In this document: positions 32,260 through 40,373 of the stretch, piece after piece
Layout of the letters: each line of letters begins with the position of its first letter
Numbering within the stretch: the stretch's first letter is position 1
Source: Anaerococcus prevotii DSM 20548
Lineage (GTDB): Bacteria; Bacillota; Clostridia; Tissierellales; Peptoniphilaceae
Direction: 5' to 3'
DNA: 64,000 nucleotides
Assembly (NCBI RefSeq): GCF_000024105.1
Contig: NC_013171.1
Span: 1,819,068 to 1,883,067 of the forward strand
Translations under genes and position numbers: made by a program
The notes under the pieces: generated by a model
Database searches by the model: none
What the model was told of the DNA's origin: nothing
Seen by the model: only the letters and a program-made list of their open reading frames with translations

Positions 32260-33235
32260 TGTAATCACCATACAAATACATTGGCCTTGGGCCTCCGTTT
32301 TTCATTAATTTATCAAGTATTGCAAGGTCGGATTCGCTTTTCTTAAGGTCTGTGACTTTTGAAAATATTGATGAGAAAGATCCCATAATATTTTCATTTC
32401 TTATTACCATCGGATCTTCTAAGTTATTTTCACTTGCCATATCTCCTATAGCAGAATCGAGATCTCCTATTTTATCAACTAGTCCATTTGCTAGGGCTTG
32501 GCTACCATCGTAGACCCTTCCATCAGCGAGCTTCCTAACTTCTCTTTCAGAAAGACCACGACCTTCTGCTACAATTTTTACAAATCTATCAAAGGCTGAG
32601 TCTACAAGTCCTTGGAAGTATTCTTTTTCTTCCTTGCTCATATCTCTTCCTTGGCTTCCGGCATCTTTCATCTTACCTGTTGTTATATTTTGCTCTTTAA
32701 TTCCATACTTTTCAAAAAGTCCTTGGAGGGAGTAGGATTGGATGATTACTCCGATCGATCCTGTCCAGGTCTCATTTGATGCGTAGATCCTATCAGTTAG
32801 GGCTGATATATAATAGCCTCCGCTTGCTGCCATCTCACCCATTACAGTATATACTGGTTTTTCTGCTTCTTTTAGGGCCTTTATTTGATTTGCGATTCTC
32901 TCGGAGGCATAGACTGATCCACCTGGGGAATTTACATTTAGGATAACTCCCTTAACTAGTGGATCTTCCTTGGCGTTTTTAAGCTCTTCTACTACGAAGT
33001 CATTGGCATCATTGGATGAGATTACTCCATCGACATCTACGACCTTGATTTTTTCCTTAGGGTTTGTTCCTTGGATTACTTCTTCCGTATAACTAGAAAA
33101 GTCCGAGAAGTTTTTCATATACTTATCTCTTATATTTTGCTCTACTTCCTTGTCCTTATCCTTAGCAAATACCGAAACCACTAAGACTAGGGCGGTTATA
33201 GCCAAGGCTATCCATTTTTTTGCGTTATTTTTCAT
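32252..33235 (-). CDS. sppA: Signal peptide peptidase SppA (short form)
   Basis: A 327-residue protein with one N-terminal membrane anchor (about 8-24) and one S49 protease domain. GEMAASGGYYISA holds the catalytic Ser and GRDMSKEEKEY follows the Lys of the Ser-Lys dyad (region around TTGKMKDAGS). VILNVNSPGGSVYASERI is the oxyanion strand. It degrades leftover signal peptides at the membrane. It lies 5' of the RDD gene in a two-gene operon. GAGGAG precedes the ATG. Confidence 0.92.
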   Translation of the reverse strand: MKNNAKKWIALAITALVLVVSVFAKDKDKEVEQNIRDKYMKNFSDFSSYTEEVIQGTNPKEKIKVVDVDGVISSNDANDFVVEELKNAKEDPLVKGVILNVNSPGGSVYASERIANQIKALKEAEKPVYTVMGEMAASGGYYISALTDRIYASNETWTGSIGVIIQSYSLQGLFEKYGIKEQNITTGKMKDAGSQGRDMSKEEKEYFQGLVDSAFDRFVKIVAEGRGLSEREVRKLADGRVYDGSQALANGLVDKIGDLDSAIGDMASENNLEDPMVIRNENIMGSFSSIFSKVTDLKKSESDLAILDKLMKNGGPRPMYLYGDYND

Positions 33236-33387
33236 AAATCTCCTCTTAATTCATTTCCTATTTCTTAATCAGTATAACATAAAGCTTCAAAGCTGTTAAG
33301 TTATAGATTAAATTGCTTTTTCATCTAAGTTTAAGTACAATATTAATGCATCACAAGTATCGTTAACACTAGATACATTGTTAATGT

Positions 33388-33407
33388 ATAGCTCCCTTTG
33401 GAGCTAT
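33388..33407. terminator. Hairpin at the 3' end of the DUF3842 gene
   Basis: ATAGCTCC and GGAGCTAT form a perfect 8-bp stem with a 4-nt loop, just overlapping the stop of the DUF3842 gene. The T-run is poor. Confidence 0.5.
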
Positions 33408-33847
33408 TTACATAAATCCGGGCTTAGATTAGGCCCTTTTTCTTTTGCCAAATTTACAAGCACAGATACCGCTTCATCTAGGAGCTCTTCTATGGAAGGC
33501 TTTTCTTTAGAAACTATTAGGGTCTTGCAACAATCAAATGGGATTAGGATTCTTGTAGCTTCTGATTTTCCAATAGCCTTGGCTATTTTCTTGCTTATCT
33601 CCCCGTGAAGAGAATTAGTTATTACTATTCCTGTAGTTCCCAATATATAATCACAGTCCTTGACATTTACGACAATAGCATTTTCACCAGTCGCAATTAT
33701 ATCAGCTCCGGCCTTTTTCATAGCCTTACTAGAAAAATAATTAGTTCCTAAGCCATAGACTAGAGCATCTAGATTTTCTTTCTTGATTTTACTTACAAGG
33801 CTTGCACCTATCGAGCCTCCCTGGCCATCAATTACTACTATCTTCAT
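33404..33847 (-). CDS. DUF3842 family protein
   Basis: A 147-residue protein starting MKIVVIDGQGGSIGASLVSKIK, a Rossmann-like nucleotide-binding start, then TGENAIVVNVKDCDYILGTTGIVITNSLHGEIS. This matches the DUF3842 family of anaerobic Firmicutes, which has no known function. It is a single gene with AGGAGG before the ATG, divergent from the lar operon. The family is often near nickel or metal genes in my recollection, but I cannot verify that here. Confidence 0.8.
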   Translation of the reverse strand: MKIVVIDGQGGSIGASLVSKIKKENLDALVYGLGTNYFSSKAMKKAGADIIATGENAIVVNVKDCDYILGTTGIVITNSLHGEISKKIAKAIGKSEATRILIPFDCCKTLIVSKEKPSIEELLDEAVSVLVNLAKEKGPNLSPDLCK

Positions 33848-33885
33848 ATCTTCCTCCTTCTAATATTTTATCATAAGCTTAGTTC

Positions 33886-33914
33886 TTGACCTAGTTTTTT
33901 TTATATGTTAAGAT
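33886..33914 (+). promoter_or_regulatory. Promoter of the lar operon
   Basis: TTGACC (33886-33891) and TAAGAT (33909-33914) at exactly 17 bp. Transcription should begin near 33921, giving a leader of about 85 bases before larE. Confidence 0.7.
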
Positions 33915-33926
33915 AAATTTGTTAGT

Positions 33927-33992
33927 ATGAAGCTGACTTTTTTAGATTACCATGAGGGTTTAGGGGATTCCTATGCCCTTTTTTATTTATAA
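33927..33992 (+). other. Possible 21-codon leader ORF overlapping the attenuator
   Basis: An ATG at 33927 opens 21 codons (MKLTFLDYHEGLGDSYALFYL) ending at TAA 33990-33992. It lacks a ribosome site and would start about seven bases into the transcript. It spans the terminator hairpin. This could be a leaderless regulatory peptide or chance. Confidence 0.2.
33955..33984 (+). terminator. Intrinsic terminator in the lar leader (attenuator)
   Basis: AGGG-TT-TAGG (33955-33964) pairs with CCTA-TG-CCCT (33970-33979), loop GGATT, followed directly by a run of six T. It lies between the lar promoter and larE, with no plus-strand gene upstream that it could terminate. It is therefore best explained as a leader attenuator. 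Confidence 0.65.
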
Positions 33993-34007
33993 AAAGAAAG
34001 GAATATG

Positions 34008-34865
34008 ATGGACATAGATAAAGAAAAAAAAGAAAAACTCGATAATATAGTCAAAGATCTCCTCAAGGAGAAATTTGTCCTAGCCTTTTCTGGTGGTGTT
34101 GACTCATCTCTAATCTTAAAGCTTGCAAGCATGTATAGAGAAGAGAAAAACGATGTCGTAGCTATAATGTATAACACAAATACCACTCCAGACGGAGATT
34201 TAGAGAACTCTCAAAACTTAGCCTGTGAGATGGATGTCGACCTAAAAGTTGTAGATATTGATGTCTTCGACAATGAATATATAAAACATAACACTATTGA
34301 CAGATGCTATCATTGCAAGAGCTTCCTGTTCGAAGAAGCCTTCAAGCTAAAAGATGCGCTCGGCTACAAATATGTCGTAGATGGGTCAAATCTCGAAGAT
34401 TACAAGGTTTTTAGACCTGGAGTAAGGGCCCTTAACGATAAGGGAGTTGTAAGTCCCTTAAAGGAAGCTGGCTTTACTAAGGATATGGTAAGAGCCTATG
34501 CCAAAGAGTTAAACCTATCTGTATACAAGAGACCTTCCGCCCCATGTCTTGCAACAAGATTTCCATACAATGAACTAATTGATAAGGATAAATTTGAAGC
34601 AATCAACAAGGCGGAAATCTATCTAAAAGATCTAGGTCTTGAAAATGTCCGTGTTAGAGTCTACGGAGATAATACTAGAATTGAAGTCGATAGGAAGGAT
34701 TTTGATAAAGTATTCAGTCAGGTAGATGAGATCGTCTCAAAACTTAAAGAATTTGGTTTCAAATATATAAATCTTGACCTTGAAGGCTATAGGTCCGGGT
34801 CAATGGATGAAGTAATAGAAAAGGAAGATAAGCTTAAGCTTAATCCATGGTTAGATCATGAATGA
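34008..34865 (+). CDS. larE: LarE, ATP-dependent sacrificial sulfur transferase
   Basis: About 285 residues. The ATP pyrophosphatase motif SGGVDS lies at about 28-33. It adenylates the carboxylated nicotinate precursor (P2CMN) and donates sulfur from its own cysteine to make the dithiolated form of the nickel-pincer nucleotide. Cys180 in SAPCLATR is in the position of the sacrificial Cys of Lactobacillus plantarum LarE; CYHC at about 100-103 adds two more cysteines. I prefer ATG 34008 since AAAGGA is then five bases upstream. It overlaps larB by 8 bases. Confidence 0.94.
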   Translation: MDIDKEKKEKLDNIVKDLLKEKFVLAFSGGVDSSLILKLASMYREEKNDVVAIMYNTNTTPDGDLENSQNLACEMDVDLKVVDIDVFDNEYIKHNTIDRCYHCKSFLFEEAFKLKDALGYKYVVDGSNLEDYKVFRPGVRALNDKGVVSPLKEAGFTKDMVRAYAKELNLSVYKRPSAPCLATRFPYNELIDKDKFEAINKAEIYLKDLGLENVRVRVYGDNTRIEVDRKDFDKVFSQVDEIVSKLKEFGFKYINLDLEGYRSGSMDEVIEKEDKLKLNPWLDHE

Positions 34866-35604
34866 TAAAGAATTTTTAGAAAATATTAAAAACGGCAAGA
34901 TGACAATTGATGAGGGCTTAGCCTATCTAAAGGACTTTAATTTTAAAGATATAGATATAGCAAAGCTCGATTTTCAAAGAAAAAACAGGAGGGGCTTTCC
35001 TGAGACAATCTTCTGCCAGGGCAAGGAGGACTTTGCTTTGGTGGAAATCTTTAAGGCCTTTGCCGAAAGAAACGACTCAGTAATAGGCACTAGGGCGACC
35101 AAGGACCAATACGAGCTTGTAAAAAGGGAAATTCCTCAAGCAAAATACGACCCTACAGGAAGGATTATCTCCCTAGAATATGAAAGTCTCCCTCAAATAG
35201 GAAATATCGCAATTTGTACAGGCGGAACTGCAGATCTTTTCGTAGCAGAAGAGGCCGCCCTTACGGCAGAGTTTTTTGGATCTAAGGTAAGTCGCTTCTA
35301 CGATGTTGGAGTATCTGGTCTTCACAGGATGTTAAATAAAATCGACGAAATTAAAAAAGCTAATGTGATAATTGCGATAGCAGGAATGGAAGGGGCCCTT
35401 GCCACTGTTCTTGCAGGCCTTGTGGATAAGCCAATTATAGCAGTGCCAACTTCTGTGGGCTATGGGGCAAGCTTTAATGGTATATCTGCCCTCCTTACCA
35501 TGCTTTCGACCTGTGCCGAAGGAATTTCTGTAGTAAATATAGACAATGGCTACGGAGCAGCCTATGCTGCTTGCCAAATAAATAAACTAATAGAGGAGAA
35601 ATAA
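34858..35604 (+). CDS. larB: LarB, nickel-pincer cofactor biosynthesis carboxylase/hydrolase
   Basis: A 248-residue protein of the PurE-like LarB family. Its C-terminal AIR-carboxylase-like part contains CTGGTADLFVAEEAALTAEFFG, GMEGALATVLAGLVDKPIIAVPTSVGYGASF and NIDNGYGAAYAA. LarB carboxylates nicotinic acid adenine dinucleotide at pyridinium C5 and releases AMP, the first step of the cofactor pathway. It sits between larE and larC with overlapping or abutting ends, so all three are one transcript. Confidence 0.94.
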   Translation: MNDKEFLENIKNGKMTIDEGLAYLKDFNFKDIDIAKLDFQRKNRRGFPETIFCQGKEDFALVEIFKAFAERNDSVIGTRATKDQYELVKREIPQAKYDPTGRIISLEYESLPQIGNIAICTGGTADLFVAEEAALTAEFFGSKVSRFYDVGVSGLHRMLNKIDEIKKANVIIAIAGMEGALATVLAGLVDKPIIAVPTSVGYGASFNGISALLTMLSTCAEGISVVNIDNGYGAAYAACQINKLIEEK

Positions 35605-36914
35605 ATGGACTTATATTTTGAAATGTATTCTGGAATAGCTGGAGATATGACAATTGGAGCTCTCTTAGACCTTGGAGCAAGTCAAGAAAAGCTAATAGAA
35701 GCAATCGATTCACTTGGTATTGATGGCTACAAGTTAGTCTTTGACAGGGCCCTAAAGAGCGGAATCGATGCCTATAATTTCGATGTGATCTTAGAAAGTG
35801 AGAATCATGACGAAAATCACAGCAATATCCATGAAGATCATAACCATAATCATGACCATAATCACGAACACAATCATGAACACAGCCACGATCACCACCA
35901 TCATCATGATCATAACCATAATCACGACCATGACCACCACTCTCACAGCCATGTTCATAGAAATATCTCTGATATAGAAAAAATTATTAAGGGCTCAGAC
36001 GTTCTTTCAGAAAAAGTAAAGAAAGACGCCCTAGGGATTTTTGATATCATTGCAGAAGCAGAGTCTAAGGCCCACGGGGTAGATAAAAGCGAGGTCCACT
36101 TCCACGAAGTAGGAGCCATAGACTCCATCATAGATATAGTTGGGGTAACAGTCCTTCTAGAAGACTTAGGTGTGGAAAATATATACTTCTCCAAGCTCTT
36201 CGAAGGATGCGGCATGCAAAAATGTGCCCACGGCTATATGCCAATCCCAGTTCCAGCAGTAGCAAATATCTTGAAGGATTCAAATATCAGCCTCAATATC
36301 ATAGATGACTATGGCGAGCACGTAACTCCAACTGGAGCTGCTATAGTTAAATATTTTTCTACAGGAGAAAATATCAAAGAGTTTGCAATCAAGAAAATCG
36401 GTCTCGGTGCAGGCAACAAGGACTTTGAGAAGTCTACTAATGTCCTAAGGGTAATGGAGATAGAAAATCCTAAAAAAAAAGCCTAATCCTAGCAGAGACT
36501 AACATAGATGATACTACAGGGGAAGTTTTGGGCTTTGTCATGGACAAATTAATGGAAGTTGCTAGGGACTCCTTCTACACTCCAATTTTCATGAAGAAAA
36601 ACCGTCCAGCCTACAAGCTTTCCGTCCTATGTGATAAAGAAAGAATAGAAGAAGTTGAAGATATAATCTTTGCCAACACTACATCAATAGGAATTAGAAA
36701 AATAGAAGTATATAGGTCGATCCTAGATAGAGACATGATTTCCATAGACTATGATGATCTAAAACTTTTCTTTAAGAAAGTCTATCATAAGGATTCATCC
36801 TACCTATACCCAGAATATCAGTCGGCCAAAGACTTGGCAGAAAAGGAAAATATATCAATCAAAGAAGCCTTTGATAAAATGAAATCAATTTATGGAGAAA
36901 AATATGAAAATTAA
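35605..36914 (+). CDS. larC: LarC, nickel insertase, made by -1 frameshift at 36472-36480
   Basis: Two frames together encode the CTP-dependent nickel cyclometallase. Frame one (35605-36486) ends NPKKKA-stop, just after nine A residues. Frame two continues without its own good start: ...LILAETNIDDTTGEVLGFVMDKL... to 36914. The slip heptamer A AAA AAA is at 36474-36480; after the -1 step the fused protein would be 436 residues, the usual LarC length. An SD-like GGAG lies 12 bases upstream of the A-run. L. plantarum LarC is known to be made by programmed frameshifting. Residues 68-118 hold 26 His, a probable nickel store. The last codons overlap the next gene. Confidence 0.9.
36456..36481 (+). 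promoter_or_regulatory. Programmed -1 frameshift signal in larC
   Basis: GGAG at 36456-36459 (possible internal SD stimulator) is followed after 12 bases by nine A and a G (36472-36481). A6G-type runs are the most efficient -1 slippery sites in bacteria. The zero-frame stop TAA follows immediately at 36484-36486. Confidence 0.75.
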
Positions 36915-38082
36915 ATTAAGAAATATTGGTCTTTTAATAGTCTTCCTCCTAGTCCTTGCCTCTTGTGGAGGAAATAAGGCAGCGGAAGAAAAAGTAGAGA
37001 CTAAGGTAGAAAACAGAAAAAGCACAGAAGATAAGAGTGAGGCCAAACTTGTAATTGAAGATGTCCTAGGACGAAAGGTGGAGCTTGATAAGCCAATGGA
37101 TAAGGTCATAATCCAAGGCTCAGGTTCTGGTGGTCCCTTTATGACTATGATGTATCTAGATAAGGAGAATTTCTATAAGAAAATCGCCGCCATGGATGAC
37201 GGTATAAGACGCGATAGAAACGACCTCTACCAAAGGCTAGTAGATAAAATCCCCGAGCTAGATGATGTCAAAAGAGTAAGTAACTTCGCAGACAACGACT
37301 TTTCCCTAGAAGAGCTCCTATCCATAGACGCCGATGGAATCATCGCCCCTGTTTCCTACAAGGCCCAGCTAGATGTAATCGAAGATAAGATAGGCCTACC
37401 TATAATCTATGTAGACTATCACAACCAAGACTTCGACGATCACCTAAAGTCTACAGAAATTATAGCCAAGGCCACAGGACTTGATAAAAACCTCGACAAG
37501 CTAAATGGCTTCTATAAGGAAAAGATCGATTCGATGAAAGAAAGGCTTAAAGATGTAAGTGATAAGCCAAGGGTCTATCTGGAGCATGGCTATGAAGGAG
37601 AACATGCCTACGGTAACTCCTACGGCAACGAAATGATGTGGGGTAAGATCATAAACGATGCTGGCGGATACAATCTCACAGGAGACGTCTTGGGAGAAAA
37701 GGAAGCGACTCCCGTTTCTGAGGAGTTTGTCCTATCTCAAGATCCTGATATGATTTTTGTCACTGGAGCAGAATGGGTTGAAAAGCCTGAGTCAATGAAG
37801 ATGGGCTTTGGAATTAGTCCAGAAGATGTAAGTAAAAAGATTGATAAATACAAGATACGAAATGGATGGAAAGATTTGACCGCCATGAAGGAAAAAAATG
37901 TCTATGTCATAGGGCAGAACTTAGCAAGGGACATGTGTGACTTCTACGCCTACGAGACTCTCGCCAAGACCTTTCACCCAGAGCTTTTCGAAGATGTGGA
38001 TCCAGAGGCTGATATGAAAGACTTTTACGAAAACTTCATGCCTATAGAATATCAGGGAACTTGGTTTAGCAAATATGAGTAA
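36904..38082 (+). CDS. ABC transporter substrate-binding lipoprotein (FecB/BtuF type)
   Basis: About 392 residues. ATG 36904 has GGAG six bases upstream; it overlaps the end of larC by 11 bases, so translation is coupled. A lipoprotein signal ends in LVLASC (Cys21). The class III binding-protein fold is seen in VEDVLGRKVELDKPMDKVI, DADGIIAPVSY and QDPDMIFVTG. Such proteins bind iron chelates, cobamides, heme or nickel chelates. The junction with larC argues for nickel, an inference. Its own His/Glu-rich stretch (LEHGYEGEHAYGN) could be metal-binding. Confidence 0.85.
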   Translation: MKIKLRNIGLLIVFLLVLASCGGNKAAEEKVETKVENRKSTEDKSEAKLVIEDVLGRKVELDKPMDKVIIQGSGSGGPFMTMMYLDKENFYKKIAAMDDGIRRDRNDLYQRLVDKIPELDDVKRVSNFADNDFSLEELLSIDADGIIAPVSYKAQLDVIEDKIGLPIIYVDYHNQDFDDHLKSTEIIAKATGLDKNLDKLNGFYKEKIDSMKERLKDVSDKPRVYLEHGYEGEHAYGNSYGNEMMWGKIINDAGGYNLTGDVLGEKEATPVSEEFVLSQDPDMIFVTGAEWVEKPESMKMGFGISPEDVSKKIDKYKIRNGWKDLTAMKEKNVYVIGQNLARDMCDFYAYETLAKTFHPELFEDVDPEADMKDFYENFMPIEYQGTWFSKYE

Positions 38083-39034
38083 GAATAAAAAGATTCTTAT
38101 CCTAGGCCTAATAAGCCTTCTCGTTTGTGCGATAGATTTATTCATTGGAGTGGGAGAGCTTGTTCCAAGAGACCTCGTGAGTCTAAACGAACTTCAAAGA
38201 ACAATTCTTTTTAAAATAAGAATGCCAGAGATGGCTACCGCCCTTATTATTGGCATGATCTTAGGCCTTGCTGGAGCCTGTATGCAGACTATCCTAGACA
38301 ATCCCCTAGCAAGTCCCTTTACCCTAGGGGTCTCATCTGCTGCAGGCTTTGGGGCCTCCCTCTTTCTCCTTTTAGGTATATCGATTAATCTTATAGCCTT
38401 CGGGGCCATAGGCTTTGCCCTCATAGCTATAATCTTCGTCTATATAATATCAAGGAGAAGCTTCGCCCACACAAGCTCCATGATCCTTGCTGGAATTGCC
38501 GTCAAATTCTTCTTTGACTCGCTTACAAGTCTAATGCAATACATATCCACAGACGAAACCCTCTCATCAATCGTCTTTTGGCTCTTTGGCTCTGTCTCAA
38601 ACACCAACCCCAAGCAAATTGCGATTCTTTTCGCATCCTTCATCCTAGCCTTCATCCTAATCATCAAAGACAGTCACAAGCTTACTAGCCTGAGATTTGG
38701 AGAAGAAAGGGCCAAAAGTCTGGGAGTAGATGTAAAAAGAGTAAAGATTAAGACCTTTATGATAGTATCGATTCTTTCATCAATCGGGGTAAGCTTTGCA
38801 GGTGTGATAGGCTTTATAGGCGTCATAGCCCCTCATTTAGCAAGGAAAATCCTAGGAGAAGACCAAAGGTATTATCTAATAGGCTCAAGCCTTATAGGGG
38901 CAATTCTTTTGGTATTTTCATCAGGCCTATCCAAAATCGTAAAGCCTGGCGCCATCCTTCCTATAGGAATTATAGCAAGTCTTGTTGGACTTCCTTTGAT
39001 ATTTATATTCTTTTTTGGAGGCAAAAATGATTGA
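38075..39034 (+). CDS. ABC transporter permease (FecCD type)
   Basis: A 319-residue membrane protein with about nine to ten helices. LRFGEERAKSLGVDVKRVK is the coupling-helix region and FIGVIAPHLARKILGEDQRY is a FecCD hallmark. RMPEMATALIIGMILGLAGACMQTILDNPLASPFTLGVSS is the typical N-terminal part. It overlaps the binding-protein gene by 8 bases and the ATPase gene by 8 bases. It would carry the substrate bound by the preceding lipoprotein, with nickel suggested by operon position. Confidence 0.92.
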   Translation: MSKNKKILILGLISLLVCAIDLFIGVGELVPRDLVSLNELQRTILFKIRMPEMATALIIGMILGLAGACMQTILDNPLASPFTLGVSSAAGFGASLFLLLGISINLIAFGAIGFALIAIIFVYIISRRSFAHTSSMILAGIAVKFFFDSLTSLMQYISTDETLSSIVFWLFGSVSNTNPKQIAILFASFILAFILIIKDSHKLTSLRFGEERAKSLGVDVKRVKIKTFMIVSILSSIGVSFAGVIGFIGVIAPHLARKILGEDQRYYLIGSSLIGAILLVFSSGLSKIVKPGAILPIGIIASLVGLPLIFIFFFGGKND

Positions 39035-39737
39035 AGCTAAAAACCTATCCATCTCCTACGACAGGAAGATAATTGATAATATATCCTTTAAGATAGAAGA
39101 AGGCAAGGTGAATATTCTCATGGGAAGAAACGGATCAGGCAAATCGACTATCCTAAACGCCATAAGCGGAATCAAAAGTTACGAGGGTGAGATAAAAACA
39201 GACGGAAAAGTTTCCTATCTTAATCAAAATATCAATTCAAAGGCAAAATTTACAGTATTCGAGACTATCTTGCTTGGCAAGGTAGCTGATCTTTCCCTAA
39301 GAATTACGGACAATGATAAAAAAGACGTCGAAAAAATCCTAGACCTATTAGATATAAGAGAGTACAAGGATAAGTATATAAATAGATTGTCAGGAGGAGA
39401 AGTGCAGAAGGTCTTTATAGGCCAGGCCCTTGTAGCAAATCCCAAAATCCTCCTTCTAGACGAACCAGTAAGTGCCCTAGACCTCAAAAACCAATACGAG
39501 ATTATGAGAATCATAAAAGATTTGACAGAAAAGTTAAATCTTACGACTTTAATAAGTCTCCACCAAATAGGCCTAATAGAAAAATTCGCAGACAATATCA
39601 TCCTAATAGATAATCAAAAAATCTACAGACAAGGCCCATCCAAAAAGGTCATGGACGAGGAGATGTTTAGGGATATATTCGACATGGAGACAGATATAAG
39701 GGATTTTGATGGAAATAGGCATATATATTTTAAGTAA
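39027..39737 (+). CDS. ABC transporter ATP-binding protein (FecE type)
   Basis: About 236 residues. I chose ATG 39027, which has GGAGG upstream, over the TTG at 39015. Walker A is GRNGSGKST, the signature is LSGGE and Walker B is ILLLDEP. It powers the FecCD-type permease. It is the last gene of the lar-transporter operon, followed by an IS end that carries a strong terminator. Confidence 0.93.
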   Translation: MIEAKNLSISYDRKIIDNISFKIEEGKVNILMGRNGSGKSTILNAISGIKSYEGEIKTDGKVSYLNQNINSKAKFTVFETILLGKVADLSLRITDNDKKDVEKILDLLDIREYKDKYINRLSGGEVQKVFIGQALVANPKILLLDEPVSALDLKNQYEIMRIIKDLTEKLNLTTLISLHQIGLIEKFADNIILIDNQKIYRQGPSKKVMDEEMFRDIFDMETDIRDFDGNRHIYFK

Positions 39738-40006
39738 AAGGGGCTGTTGCAAAAATCCCAATATAGAAAAAGACGAGGAAACTAAACATCCTCGTCTTTT
39801 TCTGATACAATGTATTTATGAAAACCGTTACAAATACATCATCATTAACCAATTTTACACTAGTTGATGATACAATTCAATTAAAATTAAACTTTAATAC
39901 AGAGATATACATCCAAGATGATGTAAAACTAAGGCTTGTAAAAAATATAAAGCCTAACACTATAGCTGTAAGTCATTTAGATAAAAGCGAGACCAAACCC
40001 CTGTGA
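39738..40006 (+). mobile_element. IS1182-family left end with truncated transposase start
   Basis: The IS end reads GGGGCTGTTGCAAAAATCCC from 39740. A hairpin terminator and then an ATG at 39818 follow. The reading frame MKTVTNTSSLTNFTLVDD...LKLNFNTEIYI resembles the N-terminus of IS1182-type transposases for about 45 residues. It then runs into unrelated sequence and stops. The element is a remnant and cannot be active. Confidence 0.65.
39767..39801 (+). terminator. Strong terminator just downstream of the ABC operon (in IS end)
   Basis: AAAAAGACGAGGA (39767-39779) and TCCTCGTCTTTTT (39789-39801) are a perfect 13-bp stem with a 9-nt loop. It would stop transcription from the lar-ABC operon into the IS remnant. 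Confidence 0.85.
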
Positions 40007-40217
40007 AGGGCAAGCCTGAGCCTCTTTATGGTAAGCTGACTTCTAACTGCTACAAGGGTAATGTCAATAATAGCATTTAAGTCTTCTTTGCTCGTAATAG
40101 CCTCAGTCATTGGCCCAATTCTCAATAGATTAGGCATAAGGGTATTTAATATAGAAGCCAAAATCATCGGCACAACTATTGTAGCCGCTGGGACTTTTTT
40201 AAAAATTTAGAAAGCAT
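39973..40217 (-). pseudogene. Fragment of a 2-keto-3-deoxygluconate permease-like gene
   Basis: On the minus strand an ATG near 40217 with CGGAGGA in front starts MLSKFLKK. The run of A then puts it out of frame with VPAATIVVPMILASILNTLMPNLLRIG, which resembles the N-terminus of KdgT-type permeases. The frame ends at 39973 after about 70 residues of a protein that should be over 300. Frameshift plus truncation at the IS junction mark it as decayed. Identification is by memory of the family pattern and is moderate. Confidence 0.45.
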
Positions 40218-40324
40218 AATCCTCCGTAATAATGTTATTATACTTATTTATTAAAAAACTACGATTATTTTATTACTTTCTCCAACTTTCCGTATATATC
40301 CAAAATATTTTCTAATAAAGATAA

Positions 40325-40356
40325 AAAACGTCAAGGGAAATTTCCCCCAGCGTTTT
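40325..40356 (-). terminator. Terminator of the alpha/beta hydrolase gene
   Basis: AAAACG (40325) and CGTTTT (40356) close a stem that includes GGGAAATTTCCC in the centre; the minus strand continues with T-rich sequence. It lies 18 bases beyond the stop. Confidence 0.7.
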
Positions 40357-40373
40357 TAATGTTAATTTTTTGC

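Noticed and set aside
33927..33992. A definite leader peptide for the lar operon
   Set aside because: It lacks a ribosome site and any run of a regulatory codon, so it is listed only as a possibility.
35332..35713. Antisense ORFs across larB and larC
   Set aside because: They are frame shadows of strongly conserved genes and have no ribosome sites or recognisable domains.
36528..36914. A separate gene starting at TTG 36528 downstream of larC
   Set aside because: The homology to LarC begins earlier in this frame, at about 36480 directly after the A-run, and there is no ribosome site before 36528. It is the second half of larC.
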